NCBI GenBank assembly: GCA_031259035.1
Contig: JAIRLZ010000220.1
Coordinates: 1 to 29,651, forward strand
Reading direction: 5' to 3'
Origin: Treponema sp.
Lineage (GTDB): Bacteria; Spirochaetota; Spirochaetia; Treponematales; Breznakiellaceae
DNA: 29,651 nucleotides
Shown here: one piece after another, positions 16,152 through 23,450 of the stretch
Numbering within the stretch: the first letter of the stretch is position 1
Layout of the letters: every line of letters begins with the position of its first letter
Position numbers and translations under genes: made by a program
The notes under the pieces: model-generated
What the model was told of the DNA's origin: nothing
Databases searched by the model: none
Seen by the model: the letters and a program-made list of their open reading frames with translations, nothing else

Positions 16152-16180
16152 AATATACCACGATTCTGGGAGGATGACAA
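16152..16180 (-). promoter_or_regulatory. rseP promoter placed against the start codon
   Basis: On the - strand: TTGTCA (16180-16175), 17 bases, TATATT (16157-16152), preceded by TGG as an extended -10. Six bases then lead to the ATG at 16145. The GTGGTATATTATA string around the -10 recurs before the LolA-like gene. Confidence 0.7.
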
Positions 16181-16181
16181 G

Positions 16182-16247
16182 AACTGGAAGCGAATTGGAA
16201 GCGAATTGGAAGCGAACTGGAAGCGAACTGGAGACGAACTGGCTGGC
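16182..16247. repeat. 11-bp tandem repeat, about six units
   Basis: Units of AACTGGAAGCG or AATTGGAAGCG follow head to tail from 16182 to about 16247; the last two drift (AACTGGAGACG, AACTGGCTGGC). The array begins directly upstream of the rseP -35 box. An 11-bp period is close to one DNA turn, so units face the same side of the helix. It could be a protein-binding array or a slippage-prone microsatellite. Confidence 0.85.
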
Positions 16248-16311
16248 GGCGGGGTTTGATGGCTTCACATCGCCGCGTGGCGGCCGCTCATTGCCAATTG
16301 TCATCGCCCGC

Positions 16312-16340
16312 TTGACAAAAGCGCCGAAGCGGGATAATAA
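16312..16340 (+). promoter_or_regulatory. Possible promoter in the rseP-clpP spacer
   Basis: TTGACA (16312-16317), 17 bases, TAATAA (16335-16340); alternatively GATAAT with a 15-base spacer. It points to clpP but lies 330 bases away, just ahead of a 20-codon ORF. Confidence 0.45.
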
Positions 16341-16345
16341 CCGGC

Positions 16346-16408
16346 ATGAGCCGGAACGGAAAAACGGACTCCGCAGGGCTTGAATGCGGCCCGCGCAATA
16401 AGGATTGA
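16346..16408 (+). CDS. Possible 20-aa leaderless small ORF
   Basis: ATG at 16346 starts five bases after a possible -10 box and reads MSRNGKTDSAGLECGPRNKD before TGA at 16406-16408. The stop overlaps the first base of the perfect 22-bp palindrome at 16408-16472. It has no Shine-Dalgarno site and no recognisable motif. It is listed because its geometry copies that of the four leaderless candidates; it may equally be chance. Confidence 0.2.
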   Translation: MSRNGKTDSAGLECGPRNKD

Positions 16409-16472
16409 CAAACTAGCCTGTTCCAAAACTAACCCGAACCGTAGGTTCGCGTTTTGGAACAGGCTAGTTTGT
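16408..16472. repeat. Family-1 REP-like palindrome with perfect 22-bp arms
   Basis: Arms 16408-16429 (ACAAACTAGCCTGTTCC then AAAAC) and 16451-16472 are exact reverse complements over 22 bases. The 21-base centre is TAACC, then CGAACC-GTA-GGTTCG, which folds on itself. This is the longest and cleanest copy of the family. It lies between the divergent rseP and clpP genes, where neither gene needs a terminator. Confidence 0.9.
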
Positions 16473-16625
16473 GTTGAGCTTTTCCCACCGGGGCGGCTGC
16501 CGCTCTTTCAATGTGATCGTAAAACCGGCAAGCCTAAGCGCCCGTCAGCCGCAGGTTGCGTTTGCCGAAGATTAATGCGCCGGACTGTCTTGCTGCGGGG
16601 CTGTCGCCGCATACGTATTATTCAC

Positions 16626-16654
16626 TTGCCGTATCCCCGAAATTTTCTTATTAT
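16626..16654 (+). promoter_or_regulatory. clpP promoter
   Basis: TTGCCG (16626-16631), 17 bases, TATTAT (16649-16654). The predicted start near 16661 leaves a leader of about ten bases that just holds the AGGAGG site of clpP. Confidence 0.7.
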
Positions 16655-16671
16655 ATAAGGCAGGAGGCGCG

Positions 16672-17274
16672 ATGAACATTTTGCTTGATGACGAAGACGA
16701 GGAACAGGAAAAAAAAGAGGCGAAATCCCAGGAATTGGATCCGCTTGTGTCAAAGCTGCTCAAAACAAGGACAATACTTCTGTCCGGTGAGATAAACAAA
16801 GACCTTGCTGAAAAGACGGTCAGGCAGCTTTTGCTTTTGGAAGACATGGGCGGCGGCCCTATCTACATATTTATCGATTCGCCCGGCGGCGACGCGGACG
16901 CGGGCTACGCGATTTTCGATATGATCCGGTTTGTGAAACCGGACGTGTGGACCATTGGCATGGGGCTTGTCGCAAGCGCGGCCGCGATTATTCAGCTTGC
17001 AAGCCCGAAAGAACGCCGCGTCGGCCTGCCGAACAGCCATTATCTCATTCATCAGCCGCTTTCCGGCATCCAGGGCGTTGCGACCGACATTGAAATACAC
17101 GCGCGCGAACTTGAGAAACTGCGGGCGAAGATCAACAGGCTCATAGCCAGTGAAACGGGCGCCGCCGTAGAGAAAGTGGAAAAAGACACGGATCGTGATT
17201 TTTGGATGAACGCGGAAGAAGCGGTTGAATATGGGCTTGTTTCAAGAATTATTACGAAAAGGAGCGAGTTATAG
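16672..17274 (+). CDS. clpP: ClpP-family ATP-dependent protease subunit
   Basis: 200 aa, ATG preceded by AGGAGG. The serine-protease triad is intact: Ser102 in GLVASAAA, His127 in LIHQPL and Asp176 in DTDRDFWM; FIDSPGGDADAGYAIFD is the conserved oxyanion strand. The nucleophile context (VASA in place of the usual AASMG) and the acidic Asp/Glu/Lys-rich start (residues 5-20) differ from housekeeping ClpP. This suggests a second, divergent ClpP of the kind found in genomes with two copies, working with a Clp ATPase encoded elsewhere. Cytoplasmic. Single-gene unit with its own promoter; the ABC gene behind it has a separate one. Confidence 0.9.
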   Translation: MNILLDDEDEEQEKKEAKSQELDPLVSKLLKTRTILLSGEINKDLAEKTVRQLLLLEDMGGGPIYIFIDSPGGDADAGYAIFDMIRFVKPDVWTIGMGLVASAAAIIQLASPKERRVGLPNSHYLIHQPLSGIQGVATDIEIHARELEKLRAKINRLIASETGAAVEKVEKDTDRDFWMNAEEAVEYGLVSRIITKRSEL

Positions 17275-17296
17275 TCATTTTAATCCTTTGGGACAC

Positions 17297-17324
17297 TTGA
17301 CAAGAGAAGCGCTTTTTTTAAAAT
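17297..17324 (+). promoter_or_regulatory. Promoter of the ABC transporter operon, against the start codon
   Basis: TTGACA (17297-17302), 16 bases, TAAAAT (17319-17324), then AAGACT and the ATG at 17331. Transcription should begin at or within a base or two of the ATG. No Shine-Dalgarno site is present. Confidence 0.75.
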
Positions 17325-17330
17325 AAGACT

Positions 17331-18017
17331 ATGTTAATCGCACTGAAAGATATTTATAAAACATATCCCATGGGAACGGTGACGGTAAACGCGCTTAAAG
17401 GGATCAGCCTTGACATAGAAAAAGGCGCGTTTATCGCCGTTGCCGGCGCGTCTGGTTCGGGAAAAACGACGCTTATGAATATCATCGGGCTTATAGACAA
17501 GCCTACAAGCGGCGCGCTGCTGATAAATGGCAAGGAAACCGGCGCTTTGAGCAGGGGAGAAATAGTCAGGATGAGGCAGAAGACGATTGGCTTCATATTT
17601 CAATCGTTCAACCTGTTGCCGGTGCTTGATGTTTTTGAAAATGTCGAGCTTCCTATGATCATCCGCAAGGACTCCGGCTCGAAAGCCGAGCGCCGCGAGT
17701 GGGTTGAATCGCTGGTGGAGGAGGTTGGGCTTGCCGACCGTATGCGCCACATGCCCGCCGAACTTTCGGGCGGCGAGCAGCAGCGGGTCGCTATAGCCCG
17801 CGCCTTGGTCAACCGTCCGCACATCATCATCGCGGATGAACCGACTGCCAACCTTGACTCGGAAAATGGACGGCGCGTGCTTGAACTCTTGCGGAAAGTT
17901 CAGAAAAACGAGGGGACGACGCTCATCATTTCTACACACGATTCGGACATCTGGAAAATAGCGCAGACGATTGTTCATCTCCGCGACGGCGCTATAGCAT
18001 CGGAGGAGCGGCATTGA
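17331..18017 (+). CDS. MacB/LolD-type ABC transporter ATP-binding protein
   Basis: 228 aa. Walker A is AGASGSGKTTLMN (about residues 38-50), the Q-loop is FIFQSFNLLPVLDVFENVELP, the signature is LSGGEQQRVAIARAL, and Walker B is HIIIADEPTANLDSENG with the H-loop STHD after it. These are typical of the LolD/MacB/FtsE class that powers extraction of lipoproteins or substrates from the outer face of the inner membrane (mechanotransmission), not import. Its stop overlaps the TTG start of the first permease (TTGA), so the two are translationally coupled. Probably transcribed as a leaderless mRNA. Substrate unknown; context suggests envelope lipid or lipoprotein traffic. Confidence 0.93.
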   Translation: MLIALKDIYKTYPMGTVTVNALKGISLDIEKGAFIAVAGASGSGKTTLMNIIGLIDKPTSGALLINGKETGALSRGEIVRMRQKTIGFIFQSFNLLPVLDVFENVELPMIIRKDSGSKAERREWVESLVEEVGLADRMRHMPAELSGGEQQRVAIARALVNRPHIIIADEPTANLDSENGRRVLELLRKVQKNEGTTLIISTHDSDIWKIAQTIVHLRDGAIASEERH

Positions 18018-19480
18018 TATGGCAATTGATCCTGCGGAACAGCATCCGTAACAGGAAAAGCAACAGTATCATCATTCTCCTTATAGGCAGCATCACTTTT
18101 CTTTTCTTTGCCGGCAACAGCCTCATCGGAAGGACGGCTCAAAGCATGAGGGATACGTTCATAAACGGCGTTACGGGCGACGTGGTGATAGAGAAATCAG
18201 GCGATGTCACCATGAACCTTTTCGGCGCGAATATGGCGATTGTAAATGAATATTTTTCTATACCCGTACTTCCCGCCTATAACGCGCTTGTTGAAATCAT
18301 CGCCGCGGATCCTAAGGTCGCGGGCATGACCAGCCAAGTGTCCGGGCAGGCGGTTCTTGATTTTGAAAGCTACCGCGCTCCCGCGCTGTTGTGCGGCGTT
18401 GATCCTGAAACCTACTTTCCCCTTTTCCCGTCCATAGAGCTTGTTGAAGGGCGGTTTTTACTGAATGGCGAGTTCGGCGCTATGTTGTCGAAAGAAAAAG
18501 CCTTGGCTGTTGAGAGGGACACCGGAACATATCCGGGTGTGGGCGAGAAAATCCTGCTTACGTCAGCCGGAGTCGCGGGCTTTAAGATTCGGGAAGCGCC
18601 GGTGATCGGCATCTATCAATACAAAAACGCCGGTCAATATATGAATGAAATCGTTATAACGGATGTTCAGACCGCGCGTGTACTTACCTCAATTCAGGTC
18701 GCGTCTTCAGACACGTCTGTAGACGCCGAGTCCGGAGAAGAAGTCGCGCCGCTTATGGCGTCCGGCATTGACGACCTCTTTGGGGGGGATTCGGTTGATT
18801 TTCTGGAAGCAGGCGAGGAGATGTCTCCGGACGCGGTTTCTTCGTTTTTAAGCGAGGCCAGAGAAAAGGCGCCGGTACAAGCCGCGAGTGGAGACTGGAA
18901 TTTCATCATTGTACGCTTAAAGAAGGGGTTTTTTTCATCCACCGCTTCTTTTATAAACGATTTGAACAAAAAGCTCTCCTCTTACGGAGTGACGGCGGTG
19001 AATTGGCAGATTGCGGCGGGCGAATCGGCTGTCATGATGATCATTTTGCAAACCCTCTTCAACAGCGGTATAAGTCTGGTCAGCATTGTGGGCATGATCG
19101 CCGTCATCAATATTCTGTTGATTTCGGTTTTCAAGCGCAAGCGCGAAATAGGAACGCTCAGATCAATAGGAGCCGCGGACCGGTTCATCCGGAGCCTTTT
19201 CTTGGGAGAAAATCTTGCGCTGTCCTGCGTATCGGGACTTGCCGGCGTCCTTGCCGGCATCCTTTTCTTTCAATATATCAACGCTATGCGTATAACGATT
19301 TCGAACGATCTTCTGGCGTCTTTGCTGGGAGGAGGCGTTTTGAATATAGAATTTTTCCCGCAGAGCGCCGCAGCGGCTTTGGCGCTCGCCGTGGTTTTGG
19401 GATTTGGGGCTTCGATCTACCCGGTTGAAGAAGCGGCGCGCATGGAACCTGCCGCCGCGCTCAGAGATTCGAGGGCGTAA
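18014..19480 (+). CDS. FtsX/LolC-type ABC permease, subunit 1
   Basis: 488 aa from TTG at 18014, which overlaps the ATPase stop and has GGAGGAG just upstream. One N-terminal membrane helix (SIIILLIGSITFLFFAGNSL) is followed by a large periplasmic MacB-like domain (about 45-340) with an acidic stretch of Asp/Glu/Ser near 240-280, then three membrane helices, the first with the FtsX pattern IVGMIAVINILLISVFKRKREIGTLRSIGA. The C terminus carries YPVEEAARMEPAAALR, the usual ending of such permeases. It should pair with the next permease and the ATPase as a three-gene transporter. Confidence 0.9.
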   Translation: MIWQLILRNSIRNRKSNSIIILLIGSITFLFFAGNSLIGRTAQSMRDTFINGVTGDVVIEKSGDVTMNLFGANMAIVNEYFSIPVLPAYNALVEIIAADPKVAGMTSQVSGQAVLDFESYRAPALLCGVDPETYFPLFPSIELVEGRFLLNGEFGAMLSKEKALAVERDTGTYPGVGEKILLTSAGVAGFKIREAPVIGIYQYKNAGQYMNEIVITDVQTARVLTSIQVASSDTSVDAESGEEVAPLMASGIDDLFGGDSVDFLEAGEEMSPDAVSSFLSEAREKAPVQAASGDWNFIIVRLKKGFFSSTASFINDLNKKLSSYGVTAVNWQIAAGESAVMMIILQTLFNSGISLVSIVGMIAVINILLISVFKRKREIGTLRSIGAADRFIRSLFLGENLALSCVSGLAGVLAGILFFQYINAMRITISNDLLASLLGGGVLNIEFFPQSAAAALALAVVLGFGASIYPVEEAARMEPAAALRDSRA

Positions 19481-19481
19481 G

Positions 19482-20801
19482 ATGAAAGTGATAAAACTTG
19501 TTTCGCTTGCCATCCGATACCTTTCACGGTACAGACGCAGGTATTTTTTTCTCTTTCTTGCCCTCGCCATCGGTTTTGCGGTTATCACCGCGATTATGGC
19601 GGTAAAAGAGGGTATGACCGCGATGCTGTACCAGACGGCTCAGTCCCATTACGCGGGCGATCTGATTGCGCTGGGCTGGGATCATGACGGCGTAGGAAGT
19701 ACGCTTCGTCTTGGACACGGGGAAATAGACGCGATCCTCGCCCTCGCGGAGCGAAATAATCTCAACCCGGATCGCATTGTGATGCGCACTAATTTTATGA
19801 GCGAAGCCGCGCTCTATTACAACGGGAACAAGGCGCGGCTCAAATACGTGAACGGCGTTGATTGGGATGTGGAAGCGGAACTGTTCAACAGCTTCAATTA
19901 TGAAGCGAAGCCTGAAAAACCCTTGGATGGCGATGAAGCGATTTTGATTTCTTCCCCCGTCGCCCATTATTTGGGCATTCGGCAAGGCGACAGCCTTATT
20001 CTTGAGGTTAGAAACTACCTGGGGCAGAGAAACACGGGCAATTTCATTGTCGCCGGCATTATTGAAGACAAAACTATTTTTGGCTACTTTAAGAGCTACG
20101 TTTCACGAGCCGCGTTGAACGAACTGGTGGGTTTTAACCCGGGGGAATGTTCAAGCGTTGGTTTTTTCTTTGATGACAAGAGAAGCGATATTGACTGGAA
20201 TAAGACGCTGCTTCAACGGGGGCTTGAAGAAAGCGGCGCGAATGTCGCCGCCATGTTGCAAAATCGCTCTGATTTTGAAACGGAGCAGCTTGCCGAGTGG
20301 AGCGGCGTCAGGGTTTTTATACTAACCCTTGAAATTTACCTTTCCGAGGTTGACGATTTGTTGAAAGCGATGGATATCCTTTCATATCTGCTGTTTGTCA
20401 TGATGCTCATTATTGTGTTTGTCAGCGCCTTGGTGACCTATAAGCTGATCCTGTACGAGCGTTCGCAGGAATTGGGCGCCATGCGCGTGCTTGGTTTCCA
20501 GGAGGGAGATATAACGTGGATGCTGGTCATAGAAGCCGTGTGCTTGGCGCTGATTTCCGTTGCTGTGGGATTCTTGTTCTCCATCGTTTTGGTGAACATT
20601 CTTTCCACGCTGCCGTTCTCGAACATCGCGGGCTTTGAAATGTTTATGAAAGATGGAAAACTTTTTGCGCTGTATCGCCTTGAAACCTTTTTGTTCAATA
20701 CGCTGGCTGTCTTCGCGGCGCTGCTGCCCGCACTCGGCATTCCGGCGTTCATCGCCTCACGCGGTTCTCTGCCCGAAATGCTCAGCGGAAACGGCGAATA
20801 A
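19482..20801 (+). CDS. FtsX/LolC-type ABC permease, subunit 2
   Basis: 439 aa from the ATG one base after the previous stop, with GAGGG upstream. The layout is again one N-terminal helix (YFFLFLALAIGFAVITAIMAV), a periplasmic domain to about residue 300, and three C-terminal helices, with LILYERSQELGAMRVLGFQ as the FtsX coupling motif. It differs enough from subunit 1 to suggest an old duplication and a heterodimeric permease, as in LolC/LolE. It is the last gene before a 250-base spacer with repeats. Confidence 0.9.
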   Translation: MKVIKLVSLAIRYLSRYRRRYFFLFLALAIGFAVITAIMAVKEGMTAMLYQTAQSHYAGDLIALGWDHDGVGSTLRLGHGEIDAILALAERNNLNPDRIVMRTNFMSEAALYYNGNKARLKYVNGVDWDVEAELFNSFNYEAKPEKPLDGDEAILISSPVAHYLGIRQGDSLILEVRNYLGQRNTGNFIVAGIIEDKTIFGYFKSYVSRAALNELVGFNPGECSSVGFFFDDKRSDIDWNKTLLQRGLEESGANVAAMLQNRSDFETEQLAEWSGVRVFILTLEIYLSEVDDLLKAMDILSYLLFVMMLIIVFVSALVTYKLILYERSQELGAMRVLGFQEGDITWMLVIEAVCLALISVAVGFLFSIVLVNILSTLPFSNIAGFEMFMKDGKLFALYRLETFLFNTLAVFAALLPALGIPAFIASRGSLPEMLSGNGE

Positions 20802-20858
20802 GGCGCGTTCTAAAAAAGACGTTTGGGAAAGGCGGGCTGAAGTTCGCTTTTTTCAAGG

Positions 20859-20995
20859 GAAATCTGAGGGATTTTCTCAAGGTTTCCCGAGCGGTTTGTT
20901 GCGCTTGTAGGTTTTGCGGCGTAAAGCGTCGCAAAAAGCTTGATTTATGGGTTGCTTTGGATCAGAGCCATAACCTGAAATTTTGAGAAAATTTC
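20859..20995. repeat. Family-2 palindrome copy 2 and other hairpins before the LolA-like gene
   Basis: 20898-20910 GTTGCGCTTGTAG and 20943-20955 ATTTATGGGTTGC repeat the flanks of 2257-2323. Between them TTTTGCGGCG (20912-20921) pairs with CGTCGCAAAA (20927-20936) using one G-T pair, a stem unlike that of copy 1. Before it is GGGAAA...TTTCCC with an inner GAG/CTC (about 20859-20888); after it GAAATTTT-GAG-AAAATTTC (20977-20995) is perfect. No gene is seen in 20802-21015. Confidence 0.65.
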
Positions 20996-21015
20996 TACTA
21001 AAAAAAGGAAAAGAA

Positions 21016-21043
21016 TTGAAAAAGCATTATAGTGTGGTATATT
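21016..21043 (+). promoter_or_regulatory. Promoter of the LolA-like/barrel/glycan operon
   Basis: TTGAAA (21016-21021), 16 bases, TATATT (21038-21043) with TGG directly before it as an extended -10. Eight bases then lead to the ATG at 21052. The GTGGTATATTATA string is identical to that ahead of rseP. Confidence 0.6.
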
Positions 21044-21051
21044 ATAATACT

Positions 21052-21828
21052 ATGAAGGGTATATTGGCGAGGATTATTTTTTCTTCACTTTTCGCCGTTT
21101 TGATGATAGGCTCGTTGAGCGCTCTCACGGATACGGAATTGCTGAAACGGGCGGATGATCTGGTCAGTTATCTTGAATCCGATTTTTCCGCGGAATATAC
21201 CATTGTTGAAGACAAGCCGGGTCAGGCGCGGACGACAACCGTAGCGGCGGTATTCAGGCGGGATTCTCAAGAGACGTATGTAATTGTGATCCTCCAACCG
21301 AGTATAAGCCGCGGACAGGGCTACCTCAAACAGGGCGGCACATTGTGGTTTTACGATCCGGAGAGCAAGCGTTTTAACACGACGAGCAGCAGCGACCGGT
21401 TTCAAAACACCAACGCCAGCAATTCCGATTTCACGCGATCAACCTTGTCTCAGGATTATCAGGTGATTTCCGGAGAAGATGCGAGGCTTGGCAAGTACAA
21501 GTGCAGGCTTCTTACATTGCTTTCCAAATCCAAAGGCGTACAGTATCCCAGAATGAGATTGTGGATAAGCGAGGATGGATTAGTGCGTAAAAGTGAAGAT
21601 TGCAGCCTTTCAGGCCAGCTTTTGCGTACTTCGGCCATCCCCGACTACTACAAAATGGGAAATCGGTACGTTCCCAGGCAGATTCTTTTTGAAGACGCGC
21701 TTAAAGGCGCGGTTGTAAACGGCGTGTTTGTTAAAGAAAGGACATTGATAACCATCACGAAGCCTTCCTTTGCCGGAGTTGGCGATTATATTTTCTCAAA
21801 AACTTATTTGGAGATGGTAAACAATTAA
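21052..21828 (+). CDS. LolA-like periplasmic outer-membrane lipoprotein-sorting protein
   Basis: 258 aa from the ATG at 21052. An in-frame TTG at 21016 has a possible AAAGGAAAAG site and would add 12 residues; I prefer 21052 because the signal peptide then begins properly (MKGILARIIF, cleavage near LSA|L at about residue 23) and the promoter lies against it. The body reads like the COG2834/LolA fold: an amphipathic start (TDTELLKRADDLVSYLES), a run of beta strands with FRRDSQETYVIVIL, GGTLWFYDPESKRFNTTSSSD, SDFTRSTLSQDYQVISGEDA, and a lysine-rich strand. It probably carries a lipid or lipoprotein between the ABC permeases and the outer-membrane barrel. The stop overlaps the ATG of the barrel gene (TAATG). 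Confidence 0.8.
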   Translation: MKGILARIIFSSLFAVLMIGSLSALTDTELLKRADDLVSYLESDFSAEYTIVEDKPGQARTTTVAAVFRRDSQETYVIVILQPSISRGQGYLKQGGTLWFYDPESKRFNTTSSSDRFQNTNASNSDFTRSTLSQDYQVISGEDARLGKYKCRLLTLLSKSKGVQYPRMRLWISEDGLVRKSEDCSLSGQLLRTSAIPDYYKMGNRYVPRQILFEDALKGAVVNGVFVKERTLITITKPSFAGVGDYIFSKTYLEMVNN

Positions 21829-23450
21829 TGAGACGTATTGTATATGTGTTTCTTTTAACTTTATGCGAAGCGAGCTTTTTGCACGCTCAGGCGGCGCCGC
21901 TGGAAGGCGCGGATTCCGGGACTTTGTTGGATATTGACGCGCTAGGCGACATTGATTCTTTATTTGAAGAGAAAACGCCACCTGCCGCCGCGTCCAACCA
22001 GACGAAGACGCCGGCGGCGGATCCCGCGGTTGCGGCGCCGCAATCCAAACCAGCCGTTGCGCCGCAGTCCAAGCCGCCGGCGGCGCAGCCGGCTTCCGTG
22101 ATTTCCAACCTCAAGAAAAAAGGCTTCAGCTTAAACGCGAGCTACTCTTTTACCGGCGGCTTTTTTCCGGGATGGGATGAGGCGCCGTGGTATTGGGATG
22201 AATACCCCTATTATAAAGAAACTTCATTGCCGGCCGTCCTTATGACATCCTCCTTGGGGCTTAATTACCAGATTTCCGATACGTTGGGAGTGAGGTCGAC
22301 GTTCTCGTTCTCTTTTCCCAAGTTTGCCATTGCGGTGGAGACCTTTTACCTTGATTACTCAATAAACAACAAGGTTTTTTTACGGGCGGGTAAATTTACA
22401 TACAACTGGGGAATTTCAAGAGATTTTGTTTTCGCCAATCTTTTAGCGCTCGTTCCGTCAGCTTCCCAGCGCGGCAACGCGACAGGCAACACGAAGTATT
22501 ATAATGAGAATGTGTATTATGAGGGGAATGATGAGGAAGGGGAAAAAAATATTCCGGCAGGGTGGTACCCCAAGAAAGTCGCTCGCTATACACCATACTC
22601 CGGAAAAAACGACGCCTACACAGCGCGGCTGTCCATTCCCATTGGGATAGGCGGTTTGGAATTTGTCGCTATAGCGCGTGATGATTTTTTTGTTGAGACC
22701 AACATACAGAAGGATTTGATCTATTGGGGCGGCAAGTACAATCTCGCCTTCAAGAAAGTGGATATTAACACCGGGTTTATGTATAGCGAGATTATGCCTT
22801 TACACATTGCGCTTTCGGTTAAGACAACCATCCTGAACACCGAAATATACTCTGAAGGAATCGCCGCCATTGGGAGCGGCGAGCTTATAGAGGGGGAACT
22901 AATTAAGGTGGGCAGTAAAGGTGAGAAGTTGGCCGAAAAGGATCAATGGGCGCCGTCTACCCGTGAAAGAAAGTGGGATGCGCTTGCTTTTTCCGGCAGC
23001 GTTGGCGTTGCGCGGGATTTTTTTTCCAAGAAACTCACGGTCGGCGCTGAATATTTCTATAATGGAGAGTCAGACCTTCAGTGGATGACCGAAGCCGATA
23101 TTGAGAAAGGACTGACGAGCAAAGTCCGCGAGCTTATTCAAGGCAACAACCTTGCGCTCAACCTTTCTTTCAAACCCGGATGGCGTGATTTGCGGTTTGC
23201 CGTAAAATTCCTTTACGGGATTGATTACAACACCATGACGCTTGTGCCGGGAATACGGGTTGTTCCTTTTCCGAATATGGCGGTGTCTTTAGGCGTTCTG
23301 ATGGCGCTTGGCAACAGGGCGGATAAGGGTTACGAGGACGATCACGCTGGTTACTATTACCGCCATAATACGGATGAGAAAGATCGTCCTTTCAGCGTTG
23401 CGCTCACCGTTACTTTCAGCGGAAGCCATAGATGGGATAATTATAAATGA
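21828..23450 (+). CDS. Outer-membrane beta-barrel protein with Pro/Ala-rich linker
   Basis: 540 aa. Signal peptide (MRRIVYVFLLTLCEASFLHA|Q), an acidic stretch (about 24-48), then a low-complexity linker of Pro, Ala, Gln, Lys and Ser (about 50-90) holding two PQSKP repeats. From about residue 100 on there are many amphipathic strands rich in Tyr, Phe and Trp (FSLNASYSFTGGFFPGW, FLRAGKFTYNWGISRDF, KLTVGAEYFYNGESDLQW), and the protein ends with FSVALTVTFSGS-HRWDNYK, the alternating pattern of a barrel. The operon context (ABC transporter, LolA-like protein) suggests an outer-membrane partner receiving lipids or lipoproteins, or a cargo of that route. No known porin family is recognised. Its stop overlaps the next ATG by four bases. 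Confidence 0.75.
   Translation: MRRIVYVFLLTLCEASFLHAQAAPLEGADSGTLLDIDALGDIDSLFEEKTPPAAASNQTKTPAADPAVAAPQSKPAVAPQSKPPAAQPASVISNLKKKGFSLNASYSFTGGFFPGWDEAPWYWDEYPYYKETSLPAVLMTSSLGLNYQISDTLGVRSTFSFSFPKFAIAVETFYLDYSINNKVFLRAGKFTYNWGISRDFVFANLLALVPSASQRGNATGNTKYYNENVYYEGNDEEGEKNIPAGWYPKKVARYTPYSGKNDAYTARLSIPIGIGGLEFVAIARDDFFVETNIQKDLIYWGGKYNLAFKKVDINTGFMYSEIMPLHIALSVKTTILNTEIYSEGIAAIGSGELIEGELIKVGSKGEKLAEKDQWAPSTRERKWDALAFSGSVGVARDFFSKKLTVGAEYFYNGESDLQWMTEADIEKGLTSKVRELIQGNNLALNLSFKPGWRDLRFAVKFLYGIDYNTMTLVPGIRVVPFPNMAVSLGVLMALGNRADKGYEDDHAGYYYRHNTDEKDRPFSVALTVTFSGSHRWDNYK

Noticed and set aside
16146..16304. Longer in-frame start for rseP
   Set aside because: The extra 53 codons are a translation of the 11-bp tandem repeat and promoter; RseP proteins begin just before the first membrane helix.
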